Below, in pieces: positions 1 through 8,407 of a stretch of DNA of 64,000 nucleotides. Each line of letters starts with the position of its first letter. The first letter of the stretch is position 1. The notes below the pieces were generated by a model. It ran no database searches. It was not told the DNA's origin and saw nothing but the letters and a program-made list of their open reading frames with translations. A program made the position numbers and the translations under genes. This stretch comes from Chitinophagales bacterium (GTDB lineage Bacteria; Bacteroidota; Bacteroidia; Chitinophagales; Saprospiraceae): the NCBI GenBank assembly GCA_013299105.1, contig JAAFJY010000030.1:40148-104147 (forward strand), given 5' to 3'.

Positions 1-197
1 AATGCTTTCAGTTGGGCCTTCATGGGTTGATTCTGAACCCCTGTGAACTGGAAGCAGAGTGCTGACTTGAAAAAGGTTTTAATCAGGAAGGTTTTGCCCA
101 TGCGCCGCCGCCCTTTAATCGCAATAAATTCGGATTGAGAAGACTTTAATGCTTCTCTGAAAACGGCTATCTCTTTTGCTCTACCGAAGATTTCCAT
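1..197 (-). CDS. AAA ATPase, N-terminal part (cut by window edge)
   Basis: The minus strand from 197 reads MEIFGRAKEIAVFREAL and continues to a P-loop, KGRRRMGKTFLIK, at about residues 26-38; it is still open at base 1. This N-terminus matches the archaeal-type ATPase family (DUF234-like) also found complete at 41955-43388, where the P-loop is VGRRRVGKTYLV. These proteins bind ATP and usually carry a C-terminal nuclease-like domain; their cellular role is poorly known. The C-terminus is outside the window. The start is the only in-frame ATG near the P-loop. Confidence 0.75.
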   Translation of the reverse strand, partial: MEIFGRAKEIAVFREALKSSQSEFIAIKGRRRMGKTFLIKTFFKSALCFQFTGVQNQPMKAQLKA

Positions 198-366
198 GAT
201 ATGGGCTATGGCTATTAAATTTTCAGTTGTTAAAAATAAGCAAAACTAGCCAGTCTGGTAAAAAAAAGTTAAGCCAGTTTTTGAGATCAAAACACTCGAC
301 GATCAAAATCAATGCGTTTGAATTGCAGTAACTCGTCCCTATCTTGCCTATCCATAAAACAGCGAC

Positions 367-879
367 ATGAACCTCCAACCTGTGCTACAAGACGATTACC
401 TATTGCTCCGTCCTTTGCAACAAAGCGACTTCGAAGCCCTGTACGCCGCCGCCAGCGACCCCTTGATTTGGGAGCAACACCCTTCCCAAAGACATCTTCC
501 TGAGGTATTCGAGCGATTTTTTCAGGATAGCCTGGCTTCAGAAGGAGCTTTGGTAGCCATCAGAAAAGAAGACGGAAGCATCATTGGTTCTTCGCGCTAC
601 AAATTGCTCCCTAATGCTGAAACCGCTGTGGAAATTGGCTGGTCCTTCCTCCAAAGGATTTATTGGGGCGGCGAAACCAATGGGCGGATGAAAAAACTAA
701 TGATCGAGCACGCCCGTGCTGAAGGCATGAAGACCATTGTTTTTCGCATAGGTATTCACAACATCCGGTCGCAAAAGGCGGTAGAAAAAATTGGCGGGGT
801 ATTGATTTTGGCAAAAGATCGACCAGATATTGTTGATGAAAGATCAGAATATTGTACTTTTATCTTGAATCCATATTGA
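367..879 (+). CDS. GNAT family N-acetyltransferase (RimJ/RimL type)
   Basis: A 170-residue protein with the layout of RimJ/RimL-type acetyltransferases: an N-terminal LRPLQQSDFEALYAAASDP segment, a central strand ending in EIGWSFLQRIYWGGETNG, and a C-terminal IHNIRSQKAVEKIGG segment, which is the usual N-x-x-S-x-x-x-x-E-K-x-G motif. The family transfers acetyl groups from acetyl-CoA to protein N-termini or small amines; the substrate cannot be told here. It stands alone, 19 bp before a lipoprotein gene on the same strand, and could be co-transcribed with it. It contains no signal peptide and should be cytoplasmic. Confidence 0.85.
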   Translation: MNLQPVLQDDYLLLRPLQQSDFEALYAAASDPLIWEQHPSQRHLPEVFERFFQDSLASEGALVAIRKEDGSIIGSSRYKLLPNAETAVEIGWSFLQRIYWGGETNGRMKKLMIEHARAEGMKTIVFRIGIHNIRSQKAVEKIGGVLILAKDRPDIVDERSEYCTFILNPY

Positions 880-898
880 TAACAATTTACCCGTCAAG

Positions 899-1384
899 AT
901 GACATTCTTGAAAAAACACTCCACCTCGATTTTTGCGACGGTATTGCTTTCGACGCTTTTCGCCTGTGGCCAAAAAGCGGCCAGCAAAGAAGCAGTTGAA
1001 AAAACAGCAGCAGTAAGCAGTGAAACCCTTCGCTTAGAATCCTTCACTGAATTTCCACCTGAAATTGATGGGTGCTCCTGCTACTTTTCTAAGGATGCAG
1101 ATGAATTTGATCAAAATCAGTATATTTATGCAAATGATTATATGGAAACTTCTTTCTTGAAAATCAATGGTGAGATGGTCAAATTTACTGAAACAGAAAC
1201 CATAGACATCGACGAAAAGACAAGTATTCTGAAAGCCAAAAGCGAGAACTATACGCTCGAACTCGAAATCAAAGAACAGGGTCAAAATGGCGATGAAACC
1301 TGGTTAAAAACTGGCACCATCAAACTCACAGACAAGAATGGCAAGACCATTAGCCAATATTTTCATGGGGAATGTGGGTGTTGA
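899..1384 (+). CDS. Small lipoprotein of unknown function
   Basis: A 161-residue protein starting MTFLKKHSTSIFATVLLSTLFACGQ. The hydrophobic stretch followed by LFAC is a lipobox, so Cys23 is probably lipidated after cleavage by signal peptidase II. The mature part contains a DGCSCYFSKD motif (two Cys) and ends in HGECGC (two more Cys), so disulfides or metal binding are possible. No known domain is recognised. It follows the GNAT gene by 19 bp and is followed by a strong hairpin at 1431-1481. Confidence 0.75.
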   Translation: MTFLKKHSTSIFATVLLSTLFACGQKAASKEAVEKTAAVSSETLRLESFTEFPPEIDGCSCYFSKDADEFDQNQYIYANDYMETSFLKINGEMVKFTETETIDIDEKTSILKAKSENYTLELEIKEQGQNGDETWLKTGTIKLTDKNGKTISQYFHGECGC

Positions 1385-1430
1385 GAAAATTTAGGAGTTG
1401 AGCGACTTGCATCATCTGATCTTTGATGCC

Positions 1431-1481
1431 GAAAACTGCACGTTTACCAAACTTTTGAAGTTTAGCAAACGTGCAGTTTTC
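1431..1481. terminator. Bidirectional hairpin terminator
   Basis: Perfect 15-bp inverted repeat, GAAAACTGCACGTTT with its complement at 1467-1481, plus an inner AAACTT/AAGTTT pair. The ends are A- and T-rich, so the hairpin can act in both directions. It sits between the converging lipoprotein gene (+) and the ADP-ribosylglycohydrolase gene (-). Confidence 0.75.
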
Positions 1482-1488
1482 TGTATGC

Positions 1489-2985
1489 TCAACGCTTCTC
1501 CAAAGCGATCAAATTACTAACCCACACCTGGTGCTTGTCGCTGGGGTTTTGCAATTTCAACTCCACTTTGTGTGGCCCCTTGGGCAATTCGTACTGCCAA
1601 AACAAATTGAAGCGCCGCGAACGAAAGGCCGTGGGCAGTTTGGCCGTTTCCACCAGGCGGCCGTCCACGTGCAGTTCTACCACAAAGTCATGGTCTTGCT
1701 CCGTGCCTTTGCGTTGGGCCTCGCCCATGATGACAAAGCCATTGCCGCTGAATTCCAATTGAATCTTGTCTTTCAAAACCTGGTTGATGCTCCGTTTTTC
1801 GGTCGGCCACAAGCCGGGGTGGCTCACCTCCAGGCGCACAGGCTGGATTTTTTGGCTGCGGATCAGCACTTTGTCGCCTTCCATTTGGCCGCCATTGCGT
1901 TTTACCACTTCCAAAGCGTGTTTCAGACCGATCGAATACACGTCGTTCATCGACATGGTGGTGTATTTGAAGTCCAGGTCCTCGGCCTCGCGTAGGGATT
2001 TTTTCCAAAACTCAGGAATTTTATCATAGCCAATGATGGTGCCCAGGATGCCGCCACTGGAGGCCGGATTGCAGTCGGAATCTTGCCCGCAGCGGGTTGA
2101 GATTTCGATGGTTTTGGCAAAATCACCCTGCCCATACAACAAACCCATCACCACGTAGGCTGCATTCACGGTAGCGTCGATGTTGAAAGCCGCAAAAATA
2201 CCCTCAGGTACGCTGCGGTCGTTTGACCATTTTTTTTGTACTTCAAACCAGGTTTGCTTCCAGTCCTTGGGGTACAGCTGGTGCCAGCGGATCACGTCGC
2301 TGATGCAGCGGTGGAAGTCGCTCGCGGCGGGAATGCTTTTCAAGCCTTCTTTCACCACAAAATTGACGTCGCTGGAGGTAAAAGCCAGGCTGTACATGGC
2401 TGCCATGTAAACGCCGCCGTACCAACCGTCGCCATAATTCATGATGTGGCCGATTTTGTCACAAATTTCGGCAGCAGTATTGGGCATGCCTGGTGCCATG
2501 AGCCCCGCAAAATCCGCTTCGATCTGAAAATCAATGGCGTCGGCCTGTGGGTTGTTTTTCCAATGGCCCGACATCGGCGGCATGATGCCGTTGAGGATGT
2601 TGTAGCGCCCGACCTGGTTGGCGTGCCACAGGGCGTATTCCGCATTGGCGTAAGCCTTGGCGTGGCTTTCGATGGGCGCATCCAGGCCTTCTTTTTCAAA
2701 AACGTCCACAAAGGTCAGGTCCATGTAGATGTCGTCGTACAGGCCGGGAATCTTTTCCATCGTCTCTTTGATGTAATGATCGTGCCAAATGATCGGCTGG
2801 TAATCCTGGATCATGGTCCCGTTGTAGCGAAACTCGGTGGGGCCGCCGTAAGTGACCCCGATGGTTTGGCCAGCCCAGCCGCCCTTGATTTTGTCTTGCA
2901 ACACCGCTTTGCTGAATGTAAGGGTGGTTTGAGCCTGAACGAGGCAGCAGATCATGCAGCAGCAGAAAAAGAGAGAAATACGCAT
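1489..2985 (-). CDS. Secreted ADP-ribosylglycohydrolase family protein
   Basis: The start at 2985 gives a good signal peptide, MRISLFFCCCMICCLVQAQ; the open frame extends 16 codons further upstream without adding sense. The mature protein has the ADP-ribosylglycohydrolase fold signatures: KGGWAGQTIGVTYGGP near the N-terminus, DDIYMDLTF, WYGGVYMAAMYSLAF, and the metal-binding CGQDSDCNPASSGGILG segment. The last ~130 residues look like a separate beta-rich domain. Members remove ADP-ribose from targets or act on related glycosides, using two divalent metal ions. Export suggests an envelope or extracellular substrate, which is unusual for the classic DraG group; the substrate is unknown. It is a lone gene. 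Confidence 0.85.
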   Translation of the reverse strand: MRISLFFCCCMICCLVQAQTTLTFSKAVLQDKIKGGWAGQTIGVTYGGPTEFRYNGTMIQDYQPIIWHDHYIKETMEKIPGLYDDIYMDLTFVDVFEKEGLDAPIESHAKAYANAEYALWHANQVGRYNILNGIMPPMSGHWKNNPQADAIDFQIEADFAGLMAPGMPNTAAEICDKIGHIMNYGDGWYGGVYMAAMYSLAFTSSDVNFVVKEGLKSIPAASDFHRCISDVIRWHQLYPKDWKQTWFEVQKKWSNDRSVPEGIFAAFNIDATVNAAYVVMGLLYGQGDFAKTIEISTRCGQDSDCNPASSGGILGTIIGYDKIPEFWKKSLREAEDLDFKYTTMSMNDVYSIGLKHALEVVKRNGGQMEGDKVLIRSQKIQPVRLEVSHPGLWPTEKRSINQVLKDKIQLEFSGNGFVIMGEAQRKGTEQDHDFVVELHVDGRLVETAKLPTAFRSRRFNLFWQYELPKGPHKVELKLQNPSDKHQVWVSNLIALEKR

Positions 2986-3386
2986 GGCAAAGGGTTTTTG
3001 AAAGTAAAAGGATATGGCCCCAAAATGACGCAAATCTAAGCTTTTGGAGGATGCTGTCCGGGGTTCAAATGGGCCTTGAGCAAATCCCGATTTTGCGAAA
3101 GGGCTGACGGATCAGAGGCCATCACTGTCTGAGCGACGAAGGAGCGAGTTTGATGGACTCCCGTCAGACGTTTCAAGCAAAATCGTAGGATTTGATCACA
3201 GCCCTTGACTTTTTTTGTTTCTTTTTTGTGTCAAGACAAAAAAGAAAGAGAGCTATGAATTGAAAATCAGTTATTTATGACTTGTGTCGATGCTCGCAAG
3301 CGTTAAAAAATAAATCAAACTGGAGCCACACCCAAGTGAAACCAGCAAAAAATGTACCTTTGGGCGTCCAATATTGAACGATACAT
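2986..3386. other. Intergenic region with hairpin and plus-strand promoter box
   Basis: No gene found. 3218-3247 holds a 12-bp perfect inverted repeat (TTTCTTTTTTGT and its complement) around a GTCAAG-type loop, terminator-like. 3355-3362 reads TACCTTTG, matching the Bacteroidota -7 box TAnnTTTG, about 25 bp before the start codon at 3387. The stretch 3060-3210 has the look of a decayed dispersed repeat, but I see no second copy in the window. Confidence 0.5.
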
Positions 3387-3689
3387 ATGGTTACCCTTTT
3401 GCTTACCCTGATCCTGGGCTTGTTTGCTGGCATGTTGTTCCTGAATGTGTATTTCCGGGTTAAAGTACTGAAAACCTACAAGATTTTGGTACAAAACCGG
3501 GTAGAATTTGGCGCGGCACACGTTTTTAACCGCCAAAAAATGGAAGAAGAGATCATCCCACGCTATCCGCACTTGCGACAGCCGATCCTCGATTTTTCCA
3601 ACCACATGCAGTATTCCATCCGCATGGCAACGGTGCTGATTGCGCTGATCACTTTGTTTGGTGCGGTGCTGATGTATTTTCGGGAGTAA
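3387..3689 (+). CDS. Small two-helix membrane protein
   Basis: A 100-residue protein with a membrane segment at each end: LLLTLILGLFAGMLFLNVYF near the N-terminus and MATVLIALITLFGAVLMYF near the C-terminus. A basic, polar middle part of ~55 residues contains EEEIIPRYPHLRQPILDF. No family is recognised. A TACCTTTG promoter box lies 25 bp upstream, which supports expression from the ATG at 3387. Confidence 0.65.
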   Translation: MVTLLLTLILGLFAGMLFLNVYFRVKVLKTYKILVQNRVEFGAAHVFNRQKMEEEIIPRYPHLRQPILDFSNHMQYSIRMATVLIALITLFGAVLMYFRE

Positions 3690-4143
3690 AAGAGTGCGCT
3701 AATTCCGCTTTGGTTAAACTCTTTGTCGGCTAGGGCGTTCATTTATTCAGGGTGAGTTCAGGCTTGTTGGGCTTGGTTTTTGACATACGATATACTACAT
3801 ACAATATACGACATATGATTTGAAGGCTAGCCGGAAAGATTTGTCGTGTCATGAGTCATCGTTTATACGGTTTGGGATTTTTGAAAAATAAAATTGACAA
3901 ATTCCCACCTTTTGTAAAACAAGTCTCTTAAAAACAAGCTCCATTTCCCTAAAAATCAAGTCAATGTATTTCGTTAGGCTTCATTTTTGAAATGTGATGA
4001 CTAACAAGTTGAAACGAAGAACGAGTTGAATCTATTTGAGGTATTTTTCAGGAGACTCAATCCTGTCCCTTCTTTTCAACATTTCAACTCTTCAACTTTT
4101 CAACTACACCAACAATGATTTTAACCCAAAATTCAAGATAATC
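3690..4143. other. Intergenic region upstream of superoxide dismutase
   Basis: No gene found. 3780-3820 is an AT-rich stretch made of near repeats of ATACGATATAC/ACATACAATAT. 4071-4107 contains the pyrimidine-rich repeat TTTTCAACATTTCAACTC, which recurs in several other intergenic regions of this window (see findings). The open frame runs back to 4036, but the dismutase homology starts at 4144. Confidence 0.4.
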
Positions 4144-4758
4144 ATGGCTTTTACCTTACCGGCTCTGCCCTATGCTTTCGATGCCCTGGAACCACACATC
4201 GACGCACGCACCATGGAAATCCACCACGGAAAACACCACGCTGCTTACACCAATAACCTGAACGCGGCCCTGGCTGGAGGCGAGCATGAAAATGCCAGCA
4301 TCGAGACCATTCTGGCCAATATTTCCAAGCTCACTCCTGCGATTCGCAACAACGGCGGTGGCTTTTACAACCACAACCTGTTTTGGGAAATCATGTCGCC
4401 AAACGGTGGCCCTGACGCTGCCAAAGGCACCGAAGTAGCCGCCGCCATCGACACTGAACTGGGCGGAATGGATGCTTTCAAAAAAGACTTCGCGGCAGCG
4501 GGCGCTACCCGTTTTGGCTCTGGCTGGGCCTGGTTGTGCGTAGATGCAGACGGCAAGCTGTTCATCACCTCTTCTCCCAACCAAGACAACCCACTGATGG
4601 ACATAGCCGAGAAAAAAGGCACCCCCATCCTGGGCCTCGATGTGTGGGAGCACGCCTACTACCTCAACTACCAAAACCGCCGCCCGGACTACATCGAAGC
4701 CTTCTTCAGTGTGATCAATTGGGGCGAGGTGAATCGGCGGTATTTGGCGGCTAAGTGA
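4144..4758 (+). CDS. sodA: Superoxide dismutase, Mn/Fe type
   Basis: A 204-residue cytoplasmic dismutase, the usual length. Metal ligands are visible: His in [15 protein letters not shown], His in [11 protein letters not shown], and Asp plus His in [16 protein letters not shown]. The NQD motif ([11 protein letters not shown]) and the double Gly before FYNH are typical of the Mn-using subgroup, although Fe or either-metal use cannot be excluded. The start at 4144 gives [20 protein letters not shown], the standard N-terminus. The last third of the gene and ~70 bp beyond are duplicated at 5603-5926. Confidence 0.95.
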   Translation: MAFTLPALPYAFDALEPHIDARTMEIHHGKHHAAYTNNLNAALAGGEHENASIETILANISKLTPAIRNNGGGFYNHNLFWEIMSPNGGPDAAKGTEVAAAIDTELGGMDAFKKDFAAAGATRFGSGWAWLCVDADGKLFITSSPNQDNPLMDIAEKKGTPILGLDVWEHAYYLNYQNRRPDYIEAFFSVINWGEVNRRYLAAK

Positions 4759-4827
4759 TCGTTTTCAGGACGCGATTGAAGATAAAAAACGCTGGATCGG
4801 GTTGCTGGTCTGGCGTTTTTTTTTGTG
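4503..4827 (+). repeat. Direct repeat, copy 1: 3' end of sod and downstream sequence
   Basis: Bases 4503-4827 recur at 5603-5926. The offset is exactly 1100 bp until a single T is lost in the terminal T-run. The repeat covers the last ~85 codons of sod plus the trailer with its GCTGGATCGGGTTGCTGGTC segment. Both copies together bracket the PIN toxin-antitoxin pair. Confidence 0.9.
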
Positions 4828-4904
4828 GTATTGATAGCGTTGTGTGGATTTGGAGGAAGATGTATCGTCATTTCGTCTTTGTCACTGCTTTGTTAGGTGT
4901 GGCA

Positions 4905-5351
4905 TTATGATTCTAGAATGGAACGTAAGTTAAACAATTCTTCAGTGCTTATAAAATTGCTATATCCTTTCTTGGCTAAACCTTTCATCAAAGCTTTGTC
5001 TCCGGTCCAAATTTTCACCCCTAAAAATTCTGTCAAAGCAAGAAAGGCAATGTCATTCATATCGGTCTCCCTTACTAATTCAGCACTTTTGAGCCAATAT
5101 TCAAAAGGGATTAAAGCTTCTGCAGTAAAGTTTATACAATTGGTGATCTGAAAAATGGATTGATCTAATTGTTCGTCGTTCAATTGTGATAAAACCAGTA
5201 ACTTTCCACGATGCCTTTTCAATTCAGAACGCAGTGTATCACAAGCATAGAATTCAAAAATATCTTGTGAGTTCATGATCAGATCACCAATCTTGTTTTG
5301 GGTATTCAAGACCGCACTGAACACGATATTGGTGTCAACAACGAATTTCAT
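4905..5351 (-). CDS. PIN-domain toxin (VapC-like ribonuclease)
   Basis: A 148-residue PIN protein. The N-terminal FVVDTNIVFSAVL carries the first catalytic Asp, and the C-terminal TDMNDIAFLALTEFLG and IWTGDKAL carry the other acidic residues of the metal site. PIN toxins cleave RNA (tRNA or mRNA) when freed from their antitoxin. Its start overlaps the antitoxin stop by 4 bp (ATGA), the usual antitoxin-toxin order, so the pair is translationally coupled. It lies opposite to sod, inside a direct repeat of the sod 3' end. Confidence 0.85.
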   Translation of the reverse strand: MKFVVDTNIVFSAVLNTQNKIGDLIMNSQDIFEFYACDTLRSELKRHRGKLLVLSQLNDEQLDQSIFQITNCINFTAEALIPFEYWLKSAELVRETDMNDIAFLALTEFLGVKIWTGDKALMKGLAKKGYSNFISTEELFNLRSILES

Positions 5352-5554
5352 TCAGGTAAAAAGCGCTGTTTGTTCTCCTCCCACCATTGTTTGTTGACTT
5401 CGCGAGCTAGTTGATCAACATCTTCTTGCTTTGCTTTACTTTCTTTGGTCGCTTCCTTGTAAAGCAGGTAATTGATCAATCTCTGTACGCCTTCCAGATC
5501 GATAGATGCTGGAAGTGTTATTATAATCTGGTTATCAGTTGTTTGAATAGTCAT
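5348..5554 (-). CDS. Antitoxin partner of the PIN toxin
   Basis: A 68-residue acidic/polar protein. It has an N-terminal beta-rich part (IIITLPASIDLEGVQRLINY) and a C-terminal charged helix ending WWEENKQRFLPE, a typical layout for toxin-wrapping antitoxins. It precedes the PIN gene with a 4-bp overlap. Expected role: neutralise the toxin and repress their shared promoter, which would lie in 5555-5602, immediately next to the duplicated sod fragment. Family assignment rests mainly on context. Confidence 0.75.
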   Translation of the reverse strand: MTIQTTDNQIIITLPASIDLEGVQRLINYLLYKEATKESKAKQEDVDQLAREVNKQWWEENKQRFLPE

Positions 5555-5602
5555 TCAGCGGATTTTAATACAAATTTAGGTATTTTTTTCGGTTTTTACA
5601 AG

Positions 5603-5926
5603 TGCTACCCGTTTTGGCTCTGACTAGGCTTGGTTGTGCGTAGATGCAGACGGCAAGCTGTTCATCACCTCCTCCCCCAATCAAGACAACCCCCTGATGG
5701 ACATCGCCGAGAAAAAAGGCACCCCCATCCTGGGCCTCGATGTGTGGGAGCACGCCTACTACCTCAACTACCAAAACCGCCGCCCTGACTACATCGAAGC
5801 CTTCTTCAGTGTGATCAATTGGGGCGAGGTGAATCGGCGGTATTTGGCGGCTAAGTGATCGTTTTCAGGACGCGATTGAAGATAAAAAACGCTGGATCGG
5901 GTTGCTGGTCTGGCGTTTTTTTTGTG
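5603..5926 (+). pseudogene. Truncated sod 3'-end copy with internal stop
   Basis: A copy of 4503-4827, starting abruptly after the antitoxin promoter region. Mostly silent changes are seen, but GGCTGGGCC of the intact gene has become GACTAGGCT, putting a TAG in the sod frame. The remaining frame still reads [20 protein letters not shown] through to the sod C-terminus. It has no N-terminal half and cannot make a dismutase. The clustering of changes at third positions suggests divergence by drift, or import from a related strain, rather than a very recent duplication. Confidence 0.9.
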
Positions 5927-5990
5927 AGGAGCTTTGGATTCTTTGAGGCTACTATACGCTGCACTTTTTAAGTATTTTTCTTCTCATTAG

Positions 5991-6126
5991 GTATTTGAGC
6001 TAAAATAAAATGGACATCTTTGTTTTTGAGGTTTCGCAAAAAAAGAACACAACTTCCTTCCAGTCAGCTGCTTGTCTTTTTTCACTAAACCCAAATCTGT
6101 CCATCTTATTTTTTTACGCTCCCTAG
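5991..6126 (+). repeat. Foldback element family A, copy 1
   Basis: Starts GTATTTGAGCTAAAATAA and ends TTTTTTTACGCTCCCTAG. The element is an imperfect inverted repeat over its whole ~135 bp: GAGCTAAAATAA pairs with TTATTTTTTTACGCTC, ATGGACA with TGTCCAT, and GGTTTCGCAAAA with a TTTTTTCACTAAACC-type arm. The same unit recurs at 31751, 35998, 45311 and 54068. It has no coding capacity, so it is MITE-like or a structured RNA. Confidence 0.85.
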
Positions 6127-6281
6127 GGTAAAACAAATGTTCAGCATCTAGGAAAACGACGTAAAAAACATGCCCAATGATATGCCCTGCTACCCTTCCT
6201 TTTTGCCCTGAAATTTTCATTACAACTGCCCAATCTAATGTTCTATCAGGAAATGGATTGTCAAATTCTGAAGACCGCCTA

Positions 6282-7478
6282 AGCAGAGACTTTGGGAAGT
6301 CCCTGGTACGCCGTGTTTTTTTCCCTTTTAAGGCCGAAAATCTCCTTGATCAAGGAAAACATAGGCTCAGTAGCGGGTTTGCGGTGTAGATAGAGTAAGT
6401 GACAAGCCGTTAATAAACCTTACCAAATCGCAACTGCGTACTTTACAACTATGTCCTCGCTCACGCGGAGCGTGACACGGTAAGCGAGGCCGTTTTTAGC
6501 ACGCGGGTAAAATTGGGTGTGCCTGTTTGGGTGTGGGTGTGCATAAACCCCAGCTCCAATTAGCTGAGTCGATACGTTCGGCTCGAAGCCACACCCACTC
6601 GAACTTACACTTACACACTACACACCCATTCTTGTGGATTTCCAGCATAACGTTGACCGTTACGTTGACATGCGGGTGTCTTAAAAACTGAAAAGGTCTA
6701 TTTTTGACCCGTTACTAAGTAGTTTGTTTTTTAAGTTCGCTAAACCATCGTAAATAAGTTTTTGCAATAAAGAGGTAGCACGTCAACCCCTTTGCTGATT
6801 CACCTTCGCTAATCAATAGGAGAGATAATTACGAGAACTTAAATAACGCTGTACTAAGCGAGCTTGAACAGTCTTGATCATCTTGTTGTACTCTATGGCA
6901 AAAGGGTTTTTCAAGTAGGTCCCCGAAAGGGCTGAGGCTGCACAAAAAGCCCCAAATCGTTCCATACCTGTTTCGTAACTTTGAGGCATTGATAACCTCT
7001 CCCCCACTACAACGCCTACGACCTTTTTCAAGGGGGGCAAAAGCTTACTGGTCATGGCATAGTCCTTAGTCGAAGCGATGGCCACGCAAGCAGAAATCGG
7101 AAAGCAATGCTATAGACAAACCAGGTGCAAACCATAGCCAAAAGGCCAGTTATGGTAAGTACTCTTGGCCCAAGAAGCACCTGTATCTATTGAAGAGTGA
7201 GGTACAATACCTCATGGCACATGTTTTTTGTGCCATCATCCTCCAAGCGCGCTGAATACACTCTTGTCGATAAAACACCAAGAACAACTAAAAATCTGCT
7301 TATCCATTTTTCGACAAGCAAGGGCATTGGGACAAGAGCCAATGAACAACCCACGGTAAATCAGGAAACGTCGCCGTATCCTTTTACTGGACGGGGCTTT
7401 CTCAAAGCCAAACGCCGCATAATGGTAATTGGCATATTTGGTCATGGCCTTGAAAGAATAAATTTTCTTTAAAGCCAT
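6282..7478 (-). pseudogene. DDE transposase (IS4/IS5-like), broken and split
   Basis: Reading down the minus strand, pieces of one transposase appear in order: ALKKIYSFKAMTKYANYHY and an IDKSVFSALGGWHKKH segment (first catalytic Asp region) at 7478-7236; then, after a stop, GIVPHSSIDTGASWAKS and FGYGLHLVCLS; then, in another frame, LKKVVGVVVGERL and IEYNKMIKTVQAR at 7085-6860; and finally LHRKPATEPMFSLIKEIFG at 6390-6282, the C-terminal conserved region. A 455-bp element (6400-6854) separates the last two pieces. Stops and frameshifts make it inactive. No clear IS ends were found. Confidence 0.75.
6400..6854. mobile_element. Non-coding inserted element, TAAG-flanked (copy 1)
   Basis: Flanked by TAAG at 6396-6399 and 6855-6858. 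Joining the flanks with a single TAAG restores an uninterrupted transposase frame, QARLLYLHRKPATEP, which is strong evidence of a clean insertion. It begins TGACAAGCCGTTAATAAACC and ends AACGCTGTAC. It shares its left part (to about 6714) with 20589-20767 and its right module (6715-6858) with 20768-20912 in inverted orientation. There is no open frame of note. It also carries the common CCAGCATAACGTTGACC motif. Confidence 0.8.
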
Positions 7479-7555
7479 GATCGTAAAAAATACAGGGTAG
7501 TCTCAAACTTTTAATCCACTAATAACTCATAATCCACAGCTATCGCAGTCAAAAA

Positions 7556-8305
7556 CTACCCCCCTCGCTGCTCCAATATTCGCAAAACCAATTCTTTCTT
7601 GCGGTGCGCAAGCGGCACAGAAAGGTTTTGCTCCAAAATCAAACGTTCAGAAGATTTTTCAAAGCGCAAGATTTTCTCTGGATTGACCAAAAACGAGTTG
7701 TGGGTGCGCAAAAAGCCCAGCGGCTCCAGGATTTGCTCGTATTCTTTGAGGTTTTTGGAAACGGTGATCACGCGGCCATTTTCGAGGTGAAATTTGGTAT
7801 AGACCCCGTCGGCTTCGCAGAAATTGATTTCGGCACAGCGGAGGTAATAAATGTGCTCGGTATCCTTGAGGATGATGCGTTTGGGCGTATCTTGAGGGGC
7901 CGCCATCCGCCCCAACAGGTAGCTGATTTGCTCGCTCAGGTCCTGGTTTTTCAAGTTTTTGGCAGCTTTTTGCACACTCAGGGCCAAGGCATCGGGGTCC
8001 AAAGGTTTGAGCAAGTAGTCGATGGCGCTGAAGCGGAAAGCTTCGATGGCGTACTTATCGTGGGCTGTAATGAAAATGAGTTGAAAATGAGACTCGGTCA
8101 ACTGCCTCAGCAAGTCGAAACCCGTGCCCTCGTCCAATTCCACATCCAGCAGCAGCAAATCGGGTTTGAACTGCCGGATTTGTTGCAAACCGCTGGGTAT
8201 GTCGTTCGCACTTCCTATTTGTTCCACTTCGGGGCAAAACAGCTCCAACATAGAGACAATGCCCTCGCGAATGGGGGTTTCGTTGTCAATGACCAATACT
8301 TTCAT
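7556..8305 (-). CDS. LytTR-family response regulator
   Basis: 249 residues. The receiver domain (1-~120) has the acidic pocket in VLVIDNETPIREG, phosphoacceptor Asp54 in LLLLDVELDEGTG, and the conserved Lys in YLLKPLD. A LytTR DNA-binding domain follows from ~145: IILKDTEHIYYLRCAEINF, then GVYTKFHLENGR and FLRTHNSFLVNPEKI. It lies 102 bp downstream of the histidine kinase gene 8408-10276 and is surely its partner. LytTR regulators bind paired direct repeats in promoters; the target genes are not evident here. Confidence 0.95.
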   Translation of the reverse strand: MKVLVIDNETPIREGIVSMLELFCPEVEQIGSANDIPSGLQQIRQFKPDLLLLDVELDEGTGFDLLRQLTESHFQLIFITAHDKYAIEAFRFSAIDYLLKPLDPDALALSVQKAAKNLKNQDLSEQISYLLGRMAAPQDTPKRIILKDTEHIYYLRCAEINFCEADGVYTKFHLENGRVITVSKNLKEYEQILEPLGFLRTHNSFLVNPEKILRFEKSSERLILEQNLSVPLAHRKKELVLRILEQRGG

Positions 8306-8407
8306 TTGTGTTTTTTTTCGACAAGCCCAGAATTATTCAACTAAACAAGAGGATTCAAGCCCAGCCACAAGCCCCTCTCTTCAACATTTCAACCCTCTAC
8401 CTTTCAG

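Noticed and set aside
2236..3039. Long plus-strand open frame opposite the ADP-ribosylglycohydrolase gene
   Set aside because: It is antisense to a well-supported enzyme gene, its protein has no recognisable domain, and the composition reflects third-position bias of the real gene.
5987..6220. 77-residue minus-strand open frame next to sod fragment
   Set aside because: Its C-terminal half translates foldback element A; the rest has no supporting motif, though it might belong to the decayed transposase neighbourhood.
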